Part shown: in pieces, positions 8,550 through 19,088 of the stretch
Layout of the letters: the number at the start of each line of letters is the position of its first letter
Position numbering within the stretch: the first letter of the stretch is position 1
Origin: a virus
Length of the DNA: 64,000 bases
IMG/VR virus record: IMGVR_UViG_3300019135_000055
Span: 1 to 64,000 of that record
Strand: one strand, 5' to 3'
Made by a program: the position numbers and the translations under genes
Notes under the pieces: model-generated
The model's input: the letters and a program-made list of their open reading frames with translations, nothing else
The model's database searches: none
What the model was told of the DNA's origin: nothing

Positions 8550-11500
8550 AGATCTTAACTCCTCTAGCCGATACAATGTTAAATGCTTCACCTAGAAATT
8601 TATTTGCATCATCTTTAGAGCCAGTCATCTTATCTACATTAAAGTTAAAATTAAATGTTTGGTTACTTGTCGTTTGATTAGATGCAGAATTAGGGGAAGG
8701 GAGTGTAGCTTTTGTTTGAATATCTCCAAAAATGTTCCTGGTTAATTCAACAATTTTCAAAACATTGCTTGTATCAGCTTTATTTAAAACAAGTTCTTGT
8801 TCATGGAGCATTGCAAGCCTTCCTGAACTACCCCATGTTCCTGTATAGCCACCTACATCAAAAGAGGCAACTTTCTTACCTGTGGTGTTTCCCGCGACCA
8901 CAACATTTAAAGCTTTGGAGGCTTCTTTAAGCTTATCAATTAGATTGTTGGAGATACTCTTACCAATAGACTCCATATTGCTGTTAATGAACTTTGAAAA
9001 CTCATTAAGCTGCTTGGCAATATCGGTAATCTTTCCATTCATCAACTTATCCTCAAGCTGTTTGAATGCTCTTTCGTCGTTGACAAGATCATCATACTTG
9101 GTGTTTATTGATTTCTCATCTTTTTCAAGTTGATCCTGTAATGCTTCTTTACGTTTGGAATTTTCACGATCCTTTAAAAATTCATCAAGATCCTGTTGCT
9201 GTTCTTGGAGCTGCTTATCTAAATCTTTTAGTTTTGCTTTTGCCTCATCTGAATCATCGAGAGACAGTTTGTTAATCTTGTCTTTTGTTTCTTGAATGGC
9301 ATCCTGTTTTTCTTTAAGGGATTTCTGGAACTTGGCTTCGTCATCTTCTTTGTCAATTTCGTCGATTATATCTTGAGTTGCTTTTCTGTGTGCTTCCAGC
9401 TCAATATCCCGCATTTTTTCGTACATTTCTTTATAAATTGAAACGACTTCATCTGCGAGTGATTTATAAATATCCTTAATAGCCTTTTTGGTGTTATAAA
9501 GCTCTAGATTGTAATCCTTCTGCTTATCCTTCCAGTTTTCGATTTCCTCTGTAATTTGTTTCTGGATGTCAGGGAAGCCTTTGGCTGCCTTTTTCTGTGC
9601 TTCAAGTTGCTTAATGTACTTTTTGGCTTCAGTTTGCTGTTGTTGAATCAATTTTACTTGCTGACTGTAGTATTTGACTTTTTTATTGTCATCTTCAGTC
9701 ATCTGAATTTTGATATCAACATCTTTAAGTTTAGCCTCAGTTTTCTTAACAGATTTCTCAATATTATTGAGGGTCTGGTCAACCTGTGACTGAATTAGTT
9801 CCCCTTGCAGCTCTCTGACTTGATCTTGAAGGGAGATGAGGTCTAATTTAGCCTGTTTCAGCTCTTCTCTTAGTTGATCGCGCTGAGCATAGTTAAGTTT
9901 TTTATTTGTTTTTAACTCTTTGTTGATCCAGTTAATTTTTTGCTGTTGAATTTTGCGTTGCTCATCAACAGCTTTCTTCTGCTCATTTGTATATTTGCGA
10001 AATTCTTTGCTGTCAGAAAGGTAGCGTTTGGCCAAAGACTCATTTTGAGCAATTTTGACTTCTAGATCAGATTTCCGTTTATCAAATTCATCAAGCTTGG
10101 ATTGAACCAATTCGTATTGCAGATCTTGAATTTGATCATTAACTGCATCTAAATCACCTTGCAAACCGATTAAATCCGATTTTGCCTGTGAAAGGGCTTG
10201 TTGTCTTTCAGCTTCAGACTGAGAAAGATCTGAGGTTAAACCCTGCATATACTTTTCAGGGTCAATTGGTTTGCCATTTTGCTCAATTTGTAGGTGGAGG
10301 TGGTTTCCTGTTGAGTGTCCAGTGCTTCCTACTTTACCTATTGTTTGGCCAGCAGATACAACATCACCTTTCTTAACTTTGAGACCTTTCTGCATGTGCA
10401 TATATTTTGCAACTGTTCCATCATCCTGTTGAATGACAACCCAGTTACCTGCTGTTTTTGAATAGGTGGCAGTAACGACTTTACCAGATTTTAGTGCTTT
10501 TACAGGTGTTCCGGCTTTAGCTGCGAAGTCGGTTCCTTTGTGAGGGGAGGAGCGGAGACCACTTTCTTTTGCACCAAATTTAGAGCTTACCCTAAATCCG
10601 TTGCTGCTCGTGTAATAATTTGCAATCTTGGATGTCGCTGTAGATAAGCTTTTATTGTAGTTGGAGAGTACTTTCTTAACGTAATTTTGTGTTTCTTTAA
10701 AAGGGGGAGTGCCACCATATTTTATTACGTTACCTGGCCCCGCATTGTAAGCAGCTAAAGCTTTCTCGATGTTACCGCCAAACTTGTTTAACATTTGAGC
10801 AATATATTTGGTACCGCCCATAATGTTTTGGTAGGGATCATATGCATTTTTTACACCTAGACTTTTTGCAGTACCAGGCATGAGTTGCATCAAACCCATT
10901 GCTCCAGCGCCAGAACGAGCTTTGGCATTGAAGTTTGATTCTTGTTTAATAATTGCCGCGATTAGAGCAGGGTCAACACCATATTTGCTTGCTGCAGCAT
11001 TAATATAAGAAGAGTATTTGCCAGAATATGATCCTCCGGAAGAATATGAGCCTGATGAAGAACCAGAAGAGGAGGTAACAAGTCCAGTTTGAGGAATATA
11101 ACCAGATTTAATTTGCTGTTTCAGCAGTTTAATCTGATCCTGCATTAGCTTTTTCTTACGCTCTAATGCCTTGATTTCCTTATTGATTGCATCTCTGTAT
11201 TTTTGTGACCATTTAGGATAATCATTGGTTTGCTTGTTGTATTTCTCAATTTCTGCATTTACTTTTTCAAGGGCTTCTTTATATTTATCAACGACGTATT
11301 TGGATTTCTCAGTTTCTTTGCTGGCTTTCTCTTGTTCGTCAGAATATTTCTCAAGGGACGTACCAACTTCGTTTAAAGATGAGTTGGCCAGTTCAGCCAT
11401 TTTATCCAGATCTTCTAACTGTCCAGTGACGTCGCTCAACTCGTTTATTTCTTTAATGATTGGCATTGCCATCTGGATATTGCCACTTTCCATTAAAGTG

Positions 11501-13460
11501 TCTACTTGTTTTCTCATTTTGGAAAGATTGGCTTGCGCATCGGCAACAGTCTGGATTGATTTGACCTCTAAACCATAGTTCTTTATTTTCTTTACTGTTG
11601 CGTTTGCCTGGTTGATTAGATCCTGTTTAACTGACTTTTGCATGTCGTTGTATGCTTTAAGTTTTGCATCACGTAGTTTTATGATTGCGTCTCGGTTTAG
11701 TTTAACTACGCCGTTTTCAACAGTAATTGCTCCAGCCAAGTCTTTTTCTTTTTGAACCAGTTTCATTGCTTCAGCAGCTGAGATGCTTTTTCCTTCAGCC
11801 ATTTTCTCAAGCAGTTCATTGAGAGGGGAGATGGAGTCAGCAAAAGAATCATATGCTTCATTTTGAAGGGCAGAAATAGCTAGTTCTGTTTGCTGAGAAG
11901 CCACCAAATCGTCCATTACAGCTTTTATTGCCTCTAGATCGCCTTTAGCATCCTTGAGCTTTTGACTTAAATCTTCGACTTCTCCTGTTAATTCGTTTAC
12001 CCCTTCACCATTTTCATCCCAAGTGACCTTTGCAGAATCAGCAGCATTTTTTGTAGAGTCTACAGCATTCTTTAGGTCATCATAAGATAAGGAAAGTTTG
12101 TCAGCTTCATCAGCACCTTTGATTTGTTGGTTAATTAAATTCTGAAGTGCTTGAGATGCTCTTGAGAAATCAACTTTATTCCCTGATTCTAATGCTTTCT
12201 GAATGTCATCCATGTATTTTGAAACATTAATGGAAAACGACTCTAATTCATCAGAAGTCATCTTACTAAAGTCAATTTTATTGAAGGCTTCGTTGATATC
12301 TTTGGTTAACTGAGGGTTGATTTTAATGGAGTTATAAGCGTCAACAGTTTGCAGCACTTGCTCTCTAAGTTTAGCTTGTGAGCTAGATAGCTTCTGGTTG
12401 ACTTGAAGAGCTTGTTGTTCAGCTTTAATCCCAAAATTTTTATAATCACTGTCGCTGTCGAAGATATCCCAGAATGGCCGATCGTTGTTCTTATAATGGT
12501 CTGCAACTTTTTGATACTCTTTCATCTCATCGGTCAGCTTGCTGATATCACTCAGGGTTTCTTTAAAGTTGCTATTTGCGCCAGTTTGGATATCTTTTTT
12601 GTTTAATTCGGCTAATTCTTTGGTGTATTTTATAGCATCTTCTAATGCTTCGTTATTTTTAATGATGGCATTACCTTGGGAGTCGTAGCCAGAAATCAAA
12701 TTTGGAAACGTCTGAGCTAATTGTTGTGTGACCTGTAGATATTCTTGCTCCTTGTCAGGGGAGAGGGAACCGTTATCTTTTGCTTTTTGCAACTCTTTAT
12801 ATTTTTGTATTAACTGATCGGTCTGTTCTTTATTTGTGGTTATTGCTTCAACGCTTTTCTTTTGTGACTCTGCAAGCTTTTCTTGTTCTTGTTTAGCATC
12901 AGAAAAAGCAGAGACAAGTTTTTCGATTACAAAGCCTAAAGCCATGAACCCTGCCATAGGCAGTACAGCACCTGCAAGAAAAGCCATTGTTGTTCGAGCG
13001 GTGGTTTTTAATGTAGCTAATGTAATATTTAAAAAGCGTGCTCTTATTGCTGCTCCAGTCATGGAAGAGGAGAAGGCAGTTAATGAAGTAGGGAAGTTGT
13101 TAAGTAGCCTCAAGAATAAGTTACCATTAGCTATGGCTCCGGTTCTAAGTGAAGCGTTAAAGAGTAATACTGCAGTAGTTGCAATGCCAAAAACTTGAGG
13201 AAGGAGTCCGATTGTTTTTGTTATACCTGTTCCGATTTGAACAAGGTCTTTTAGAGTTTCTGTAAGTGCAACTATGCCATCTGAAACTACTGCATCCCCA
13301 GAGGCTAAACTCAATTCTGTCCACGCGTTTGATAATCGATTTATTCTTGCCTGGAGACTTTCTGAATATTTTTCCTGTTCTTTCCATGCGCTTCCGGTTG
13401 ATTCCGCAGCCGTAGTTGCCGAATCCTGGGCAATCGAGAAGTTGTTCATTAACGCGTTAA
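8548..13460 (-). CDS. yomI: Tape measure / cell-wall hydrolase YomI (CwlP), exon 3
   Basis: The last and largest exon of the tape-measure gene. Splicing of three exons (15843-14452, 14175-13794, 13460-8548) gives one frame of 2,228 codons, close to SPbeta YomI (about 2,285). This exon carries a lytic transglycosylase (SLT) domain, spliced residues about 1405-1530, with the catalytic Glu in IIKQESNFN, then [10 protein letters not shown] and [10 protein letters not shown]23 metallopeptidase follows (about 1548-1660) with HKGTDF and NHLHLQ as zinc ligands. The rest is long coiled coil with membrane-like segments near spliced residues 690-775. Role: sets tail length and opens peptidoglycan during DNA entry. 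Without splicing, the exon would need its internal ATG at 13449, which has no good ribosome site. Confidence 0.92.
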
Positions 13461-13793
13461 CCTTTGTACCGTTCCTTTCGGAATATTTAAACGGAGTAGA
13501 CCATATCTTTGCCTCTTTTTTAACTAAAGGGCAGCCAGCGCTTCGTAAGCAGGAATTTCACCTGCAAACTACTCCCAAAAGGGATGGTCGTTGCACCTTC
13601 ATTTGCATGTGCTTCGCAGCATGATGCAAATACTTGGCACAGGGTCATCATATCAACTCTGACTTAGATTTTCCCTGTTAGCAATATGATTAATAAGTCA
13701 TTTCCTACTTAAATCTAAGCGATCACATTACACCCTAAATTAGGTTCACTGACTTTTCACTAGCTAATTACTTAACTAGGCGACTATTGATTA
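13461..13793 (-). ncRNA. Group I intron 2 in yomI (333 nt, no ORF)
   Basis: Core elements on the minus strand in the usual order: Q-like CTGTGCCAAG, R-like TGCAACGACCA, S-like AAGATATGGTC. The 5' exon ends in U (CGAT) and the intron starts TAATCAATAGTCGCC; the last intron base is G (13461). These are the classic group I signs (U at the 5' site, terminal G). Excision joins CGA T and TT AAC GCG to give Arg-Phe-Asn-Ala, matching the uninterrupted SPbeta YomI as I recall it. It is too small to hold an endonuclease gene, so mobility would need help in trans. Confidence 0.92.
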
Positions 13794-14175
13794 ATCGAGA
13801 AAGCTGATAAATACCTGCTACACCAATACTTGTGTTTTGTTTTTGAGCATCACTTAATGAATTCCATTTATCGGCAACCTCTTCGATTAGTTCACTTGAA
13901 CTTTTGGCTTCTCCTCCAGCTTTTTTGACGGAGATCCCAATTTGATCTAAAGCTTTTATAGAACTTTCATTGTTTCCGATCCTTGCGAAGATTGTTTTTA
14001 ATGCATTTCCCACTATATTGCCGGATTCACGAGTGGTACTGGCCACTGCAGTGGTATATCCGATTAAATCGTTTAAATCCACTGAGAAGGTTGAAGCGGT
14101 CGCGCCAGCCTTCCTTATGGAGTTAGCCAGGTCTTGTGTTGTAACGGCATAGTTGTTGTCGACTTCATTCAATTT
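13794..14175 (-). CDS. yomI: YomI (CwlP) tape measure, exon 2 (127 codons)
   Basis: The middle exon. It codes for KLNEVDNNYAVTTQDLANSI and continues to GVAGIYQLSR, part of the conserved tape-measure core present in many phages (TP901-like). Alone it would be a 134-residue fragment, with a start inside the exon and a stop inside intron 2. With both introns removed the frame runs through. The exon is bounded by intron 1 (ending at G 14176) and intron 2 (starting at 13793). Confidence 0.92.
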
Positions 14176-14451
14176 CGAATATTACCCTCGGTTTCCCGAT
14201 ACTTAAGTAGGGGACTAGACTATATCTTCATCCCATTGGGATGCCCAGCACTTCGAACAGTAGCTCAAAATCTGTTCTACACCTTAAAGGCTAGTCGTTA
14301 CACCTTCCTAAAATAGGCTTGGCACGGTATTGTCATAGGATTTCTCCCTTAGAGTTCCACCGTTAGCATCCTGTGAAAAGGACACACCCCTGAGCAATAG
14401 GGTTCACTGGGTTTTTCACTTATACATTACTATATAAGGCGACTATAATTA
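14176..14451 (-). ncRNA. Group I intron 1 in yomI (276 nt, no ORF)
   Basis: The minus strand shows Q-like ACCGTGCCAAGCC, R-like GTGTAACGACTAGCC and S-like AAGATATAGTC, the conserved core of group I introns. The exon ends in U (GCCGAT), the intron begins TAATTATAGTCGCC and ends with G at 14176. The first intron codon in frame is TAA, so unspliced mRNA stops at once. Removal gives Asp-Lys-Leu-Asn-Glu in frame. At 276 nt it is compact, and close in sequence to intron 2, especially at the 5' end and the S element. Confidence 0.93.
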
Positions 14452-15843
14452 ATCGGCAATTGATATTGAGTCTTCAGCGGCAACATTAAAGTTTAACATT
14501 GCACTTGTCAAAGTATTGACCGTTTCATCAACGGACAGATTCGATACGTTTTGAAGAACTTCTGCAGTTTTAGTAATGCTTCCTAGTTCAGTTTCATCAA
14601 ATCCCATTCTTCCGAATGAACTTGTCATTTGAAGAATATCTGAAATTTTATTGGAAAGTTGATCTCCCATTTCAACTGCTTCCTGCAACATATCATTGAA
14701 CTTATAATCAGGTTCATCCATAACCCTTCGAATTTCAGTCATAAGTGTGTCAATTTGAATAACTTGATCGACCATCGACTGCAACCCGCGAATTGGCCCC
14801 ATGAACATTGTCATACCAGCAAACCACACCGGTATGCGGGCGGCAGCGACTCCTAATTGCTCAACAAAACCCATTGTCTGCCTTGTAGTAGCAGCAATGT
14901 TAGAGGACATTTCCCTAAACTGCATATTAAGACTAGCCATCTGATTTCTTAGATTAGGTGTCCTTGCAGTTAATTGATTAACTGAATTCAAATACTGTTG
15001 AAGCTGTTGATTACTTGCATTGCTCAATGAGCTGCCGTATCTGTTTTGCAGGTTCTGAGTATTTACCTGTGCTTGTCTTCTATATAGTTCTAACTGCCTT
15101 TCAAGCTCTTTAGTCTTTGCAACTGCTGCTGACTTGTCATCAAGAGTCTTAAGCTTGACTCTGAGTGCTTCAATTTGTTCTGTAGACTGAGCTAAATTAA
15201 TTTTTCTTCCAAGAGAGGAGAGGGTGACTTCAGACAGTTGCCCTTGCTCTTTTAGTCTTTGTAAGCTTACTCTAAGCTGTTCGATTGCTTTTCTTTGTTG
15301 ATCAAGATTTGTTACAGTGGTTGAGTTTTTAATATTCCCATTTTGGTCGAGATTGTACGTAATATCCTTAAAACCATCACGATTTTTTTGAGTAGTGCCT
15401 GTCTTGATACCTTGAGCATTTTGACGTTCAATTATCTTTTGAGCTTGGCCAAGCTTTTGAATTTCAGAGGTTAATTTTGCTGTTTCTTGAGTTTCTTGAC
15501 GAATCTTTTGATTTCGATTATCAATCGTCTTAATTTCTCGCTGAAGTATTTCACCATTCTTTTTGTGCTGCTGAATGGTTTTTTCAGTTGTCCCATCAGC
15601 ATTCTTAATGACGGTTTGTGTTTCTTTAACTGTCTGGTTGTAATTCTTGAGATTTTTTTGATATGTTTCAACTGCAGAAGAGAATTCTTTGAGGGTTTTT
15701 AAAGCAGAAGCATCAATATTCGTTTTGAGTTGAAGGGAGTTTAACTTAGATTGTAGTGTTTTAAGCTGCTTGTTAATTTGCTCGACTGATTGAGCGGAGG
15801 TGTCGGCAACTGGAGTAACTACAATTCTCAACTGTTGACTCAA
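14452..15843 (-). CDS. yomI: YomI (CwlP) tape measure, exon 1 (464 codons)
   Basis: The N-terminal part of the tape measure. A charged, Gln-rich coiled coil (about 20-320) leads into a more conserved segment (TTRQTMGFVEQLGVAAARIP, then TLMTEIRRVMDEP). It starts with TTG, with AAAGGATGTGAT upstream. The natural stop seen in the DNA is the TAA that opens intron 1. The gene begins about 50 bases after the terminator of the previous small gene, so it probably has its own late promoter there, which I could not identify. Confidence 0.9.
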
Positions 15844-15887
15844 TAATAATCACATCCTTTCAAAGCCAAGAGTGGGGGAGAGGTGGA

Positions 15888-15912
15888 CAAAAAAACTCTG
15901 CATTAGCAGAGT
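15888..15912 (-). terminator. Intrinsic terminator before yomI
   Basis: Minus strand: ACTCTGC, loop TAAT, GCAGAGT, then seven T. A perfect 7-bp stem and strong U-run just after the small gene at 15.9 kb. Confidence 0.9.
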
Positions 15913-15924
15913 CAAGAAAATCAT

Positions 15925-16176
15925 TTATTTTATGTATAGCAGTTCATCTTCTTCATCGATTTCTTCGGTGTCCTCAATTTCAAGCCCCATATTAAAGGCT
16001 TGAAGGGTTATCTTATCACCGTCAAAATTTATTAATGTTATTTCTTTAAGTTCTTCAAACTCTCCAAAATCCAATAAATCATATTCGGTAAATCGTTCAG
16101 CTTCATCTTCTGAGTTGCCGTGAGTTGTTTGACAAGCGGCTATGGTCAATGTCAAGTGATTAAGGTATTTTTTCAT
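15925..16176 (-). CDS. Small acidic hypothetical protein (83 aa)
   Basis: A short acidic protein of unknown role (tail ends GLEIEDTEEIDEEDELLYIK). I place the start at the ATG at 16176, 9 bases after GGAG; longer in-frame starts overlap the previous gene more. It overlaps the 3' end of the endonuclease gene by 17 bases, so translation may be coupled. It is followed by a strong terminator. It sits where SPbeta has yomJ/yomK, but I cannot confirm which. Confidence 0.65.
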   Translation of the reverse strand: MKKYLNHLTLTIAACQTTHGNSEDEAERFTEYDLLDFGEFEELKEITLINFDGDKITLQAFNMGLEIEDTEEIDEEDELLYIK

Positions 16177-18457
16177 TTTGTTCATCTCCATTCCCAAAGT
16201 TAATTCCATGAGTTTTAAATTTTTCTTTTAAGCCGTTGTAGTTATTCGTTAAATCATCAGGGTACAGCGGAATCAATGGAATGTCATACTTCTTACAAAA
16301 CTCTATTTTATAATTAGCTCTTTTTTTATAATAATCTTTATCTGTCATTCCGAAATACTCAACAATGACTCTGTTGTTAACAAACCAGTCAAGTTTTATA
16401 TTTGGAATATTATTTTTGCCCAGTATATCTTTATAAAGAACCTCTTTTACATACGCTATGTTATTTTCTATAAATAAGTCGGTTATTTCTTTCTCTTTTT
16501 TTGAAAGGCATACATCCCCATTTAATGATATACAGTGAATTGACCTACCAAAAATAGATTGATTAGGATCAAGACCTGCTTTTAGACAAGCATTTCTGTA
16601 ACCATCAAAATACCTAATATATGTTGAAATTCCTTGTAGGTTTCGGTTCTTTTGAACTTCTACTGATGTAGGTGTTCTTCCTAAAGCATGAGCGTACTCT
16701 TTAAGTTCTTTGATTAGATGATCTCTAATTTTTTCTTTTTTATTTTTGTAATATTCCTTCGTTCTCTTTAGATTCAAGTTTTTTGTTGCCATACTTTGAA
16801 TCGAAGACCATGATCTATCTTTGAACATTTTTAATAATTCTTCATCAGTAGAGGTCTGATAATGTTTTTTCAGCATGTTAATATCTTCTTCGCTCCAAAA
16901 TTCTCTAATTTTTAAACCCATATGATTAACTTTAGAAACAACAGAAGATTCCGTTCTATTAGGCAACATCTTAAGGAGTTCATGAAAAGACACTTTTCCA
17001 TAAAATTTTCGAAGAATCTTTTCTTCTTTTTCGGTGTAAAAATTTGAGTTTCTTTTTATACCGAGTTTATAAGCCTTTGTAGTAATACTCTCTTTTGAAA
17101 AAGGTGCAAGGTTTTTAAGTAAATCCTTCCACTCTGCGTTAGGATAGTGAGCTTTCAAATAGTGGATTTGTTTTTCTGACCAACGATTATTACGTGTTAG
17201 ATTAACATTCATCTTATTCAAATGATAATAAATAGGCGCAGTATGTGTATAATTAAAGTGTTTTGCTATATCTCGCATATCAACTCCTGCTTCATACATT
17301 TCCTTCATTTTAAGTAATTCATTATTAGAGAGATTTTTTGATCGTTCTCTATTAATTGGTAGACCAGCTTTTTTTAGCGCATTATTCCAAGAGCCAAAAC
17401 GTTTAGTGAAAGTATCATAGTTTAAATCATTTTCCGCAAAATCTTTTGCAACAGGAGTTCGATTGTATTTGTCGTAGAAGTTCCTCAGAAAAGTTATTAA
17501 ATAATCATTTGAGAATTTTTCTTTTCCAAATTTAGCTTTATAAGATTTTTTTAATCCGAGGCTATTTGCTTTATGCTGTATTGTGCTTTTGCTCCTTTTC
17601 TTAATGAGAGCATCGTTTATGTCCTCATAAGAATAGTCAGCATACATACGTTTTAAGGTTTCGATATCATCAACATACCATCTGTCGCTAGTCATTACGC
17701 CAATACTCTCTAAAAACTTTATCCATCCCCCAAACTTTCGTTCGTAAACAGATGGGGAAGGGCAAGATGGGTTTTTCTTTAAATCCTCTAAACTAGGGTA
17801 TCTTCCAAGATCGTTCTTTAATTTCCAATAAAAATTAATCAGATCCTCTTTTGTAAACTTTCTTTTTAAGGGTTTTGTGTAATGAATTGAACAGTTGCAT
17901 TTTGGACTCTGTTTAACCGAACTCCATGTTCGTTCAGTTGGTTTTCCACATGGACAAATAAGCAACATTTTTGAATTTGTGTTTACATATTTCCCATCGG
18001 CTATTGAAAATCCATGTTCTTTTAGAAAGTTTTCAACATATGAAGAATCTGCTCTCTGTTTTTCAGCACTCTGATTTATTGCACAATCCTTACACCTTTG
18101 TCCTGCTCTAAATTTATTCCAAGTCTTATAATCTTTTTTCCCACACGAACAGATATAAGCCATCTTAGTAGAGCTATTAATATACATGGATTCAAGGAGC
18201 TCACAATTATTCTCTTTAAAAAATTTTTTCACATATTCAAAGTCTAGTTTATTCGGCTTCTTTGCTTTTTTTCTTACACATTTATTGCATTTTTTATGAT
18301 GGCTGTTTCTAAATGAATAGAAATTTGTAGTTCCTATTTCTCCGCAAACACATCTGTAAGAAAGTTTCTGCCTAACGTTTTTAAATTCTGAAATAAGTTC
18401 ACATCCATGTTTCTTGAAATAATCTCGCACAAATTCATGAGTGTATATTTGAGCCAA
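16160..18457 (-). CDS. Free-standing homing endonuclease with zinc fingers and a Vsr-like nuclease domain (765 aa)
   Basis: A probable selfish DNA-cutting enzyme. Three N-terminal zinc-ribbon-like repeats of about 60 residues carry C-x-CG...C-x2-C pairs (YRCVCGE, YICSCGK, LICPCGK). Three copies of the repeat typical of homing endonucleases follow (RKFGGWIKFLESIGV, KRFGSWNNALKKAGL, RYFDGYRNACLKAGL). Several Myb/SANT-like segments are also present (WSEKQIHYLKAHYP, YTEKEEKILRKFYG, WSEEDINMLKKHY). The C-terminus (about 655-750) resembles a Vsr/PD-(D/E)xK nuclease (PNIKLDWFVNNRVIVEYFG). I prefer TTG at 18457, which has GGGAG 10 bases upstream. It lies next to the intron-split yomI gene and may drive movement of those introns. 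Confidence 0.82.
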   Translation of the reverse strand: MAQIYTHEFVRDYFKKHGCELISEFKNVRQKLSYRCVCGEIGTTNFYSFRNSHHKKCNKCVRKKAKKPNKLDFEYVKKFFKENNCELLESMYINSSTKMAYICSCGKKDYKTWNKFRAGQRCKDCAINQSAEKQRADSSYVENFLKEHGFSIADGKYVNTNSKMLLICPCGKPTERTWSSVKQSPKCNCSIHYTKPLKRKFTKEDLINFYWKLKNDLGRYPSLEDLKKNPSCPSPSVYERKFGGWIKFLESIGVMTSDRWYVDDIETLKRMYADYSYEDINDALIKKRSKSTIQHKANSLGLKKSYKAKFGKEKFSNDYLITFLRNFYDKYNRTPVAKDFAENDLNYDTFTKRFGSWNNALKKAGLPINRERSKNLSNNELLKMKEMYEAGVDMRDIAKHFNYTHTAPIYYHLNKMNVNLTRNNRWSEKQIHYLKAHYPNAEWKDLLKNLAPFSKESITTKAYKLGIKRNSNFYTEKEEKILRKFYGKVSFHELLKMLPNRTESSVVSKVNHMGLKIREFWSEEDINMLKKHYQTSTDEELLKMFKDRSWSSIQSMATKNLNLKRTKEYYKNKKEKIRDHLIKELKEYAHALGRTPTSVEVQKNRNLQGISTYIRYFDGYRNACLKAGLDPNQSIFGRSIHCISLNGDVCLSKKEKEITDLFIENNIAYVKEVLYKDILGKNNIPNIKLDWFVNNRVIVEYFGMTDKDYYKKRANYKIEFCKKYDIPLIPLYPDDLTNNYNGLKEKFKTHGINFGNGDEQNEKIP

Positions 18458-18683
18458 TGATGTTCTCTCCCTTTTTAAATCCATCCCAAGAAATTTTCAC
18501 ATTATGTACTTTGACCGTCCCTAAAACTTTTCCATTTTTGTGTAGTAGAGTCAACTCAGTCAAATCAACTCGATCATCGGATATGGCATAGTATGAATCA
18601 AGTATTGCTAAACATTTGCTAGAAGCTGCTGTTTGACGCGACACTGTAAGCATAATAGTCCCATATACTTTTTTGCTCAGCAT
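18435..18683 (-). CDS. Hypothetical protein (82 aa)
   Basis: A beta-rich small protein (VYGTIMLTVSRQ, LTLLHKNGKVLGTVKVHNVK) of unknown function. The ATG at 18683 is 11 bases after GGGAG; the in-frame ATG at 18701 has no site. Its end overlaps the endonuclease start by 23 bases, so both are read from one mRNA. It is divergent from the XRE gene at 18.8 kb. Confidence 0.6.
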   Translation of the reverse strand: MLSKKVYGTIMLTVSRQTAASSKCLAILDSYYAISDDRVDLTELTLLHKNGKVLGTVKVHNVKISWDGFKKGENIIGSNIHS

Positions 18684-18760
18684 TTTATTATCAACTCCCA
18701 TTCGGTTGTTGTAATCATACTACACTAATCATTAATGGGTAGTCAATAATGTTTTTTGGC

Positions 18761-18789
18761 TTGCCATGAAAATTAAGTTAGGGCATAAT
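18761..18789 (+). promoter_or_regulatory. Promoter of the XRE regulator
   Basis: TTGCCA (18761-18766), 17-bp spacer, CATAAT (18784-18789). Good sigma-A-type elements in front of the XRE gene. Confidence 0.75.
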
Positions 18790-18807
18790 GTATACATAAT
18801 ATACATT
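18787..18807. promoter_or_regulatory. Operator-like palindrome at the XRE promoter
   Basis: AATGTATA-CATAA-TATACATT: a perfect 8-bp inverted repeat overlapping the -10 box and transcription start. This is the normal place for autorepression by the XRE protein encoded just downstream. A second half-like copy (AATGTAC, 18809-18815) follows. Confidence 0.7.
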
Positions 18808-18843
18808 CAATGTACAGTTATTGTTTCGATTGGAGAGATTGTT

Positions 18844-19065
18844 TTGAAATTTATTAATGCTAAACCGCGGCTAAACGAAATTTTAGATGAAAGAGGTATT
18901 TCGCAATTAAAACTTTCACAAATTACAGGTATTAGCCAATCAGCAATTAATCGCTTTGATCGAAATAAGCAGCACCTAGATAATCATTTATTTATTATCT
19001 CGCGAGTTCTTGGGATCACGATTGAAGAACTTTTTGAAGTTGAAGAGGAAGAAGAAAACAAATAA
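18844..19065 (+). CDS. XRE-family transcription regulator (73 aa)
   Basis: A small Cro/cI-type DNA-binding protein. The helix-turn-helix is visible at about residues 9-62 (LNEILDERGISQLKLSQITG, then SQSAINRFDR and LGITIEELFEVE). I choose TTG at 18844 because GGAG lies 7 bases upstream; the upstream in-frame region is the promoter itself. The palindrome in its own promoter suggests autoregulation, and the same site could control the divergent minus-strand genes. It ends in a terminator shared with the convergent membrane gene. Confidence 0.85.
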   Translation: MKFINAKPRLNEILDERGISQLKLSQITGISQSAINRFDRNKQHLDNHLFIISRVLGITIEELFEVEEEEENK

Positions 19066-19088
19066 GTCGCCCAGTTAATGAGCGACTT
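19064..19088. terminator. Shared convergent terminator
   Basis: AAGTCGC (19064-19070) pairs with GCGACTT (19082-19088). Each strand has a T-rich stretch afterwards (GATTTGTTTTT on plus, ATTTGTTTTC on minus). It serves the XRE gene and the convergent 218-residue gene. Confidence 0.75.

Noticed and set aside
11225-11578. Rightward frame of 117 codons
   Set aside because: Mirror of the coiled-coil region of yomI (Ser/Leu/Phe-rich), no start signal.
12836-13198. Rightward open frame of 120 codons inside yomI
   Set aside because: Antisense to the conserved tape-measure exon; no ribosome site and composition typical of a shadow of a leftward gene.
13274-13624. Rightward frame of 116 codons crossing exon 3 and intron 2
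   Set aside because: It crosses a splice site of the group I intron and is antisense to it; no ribosome site.
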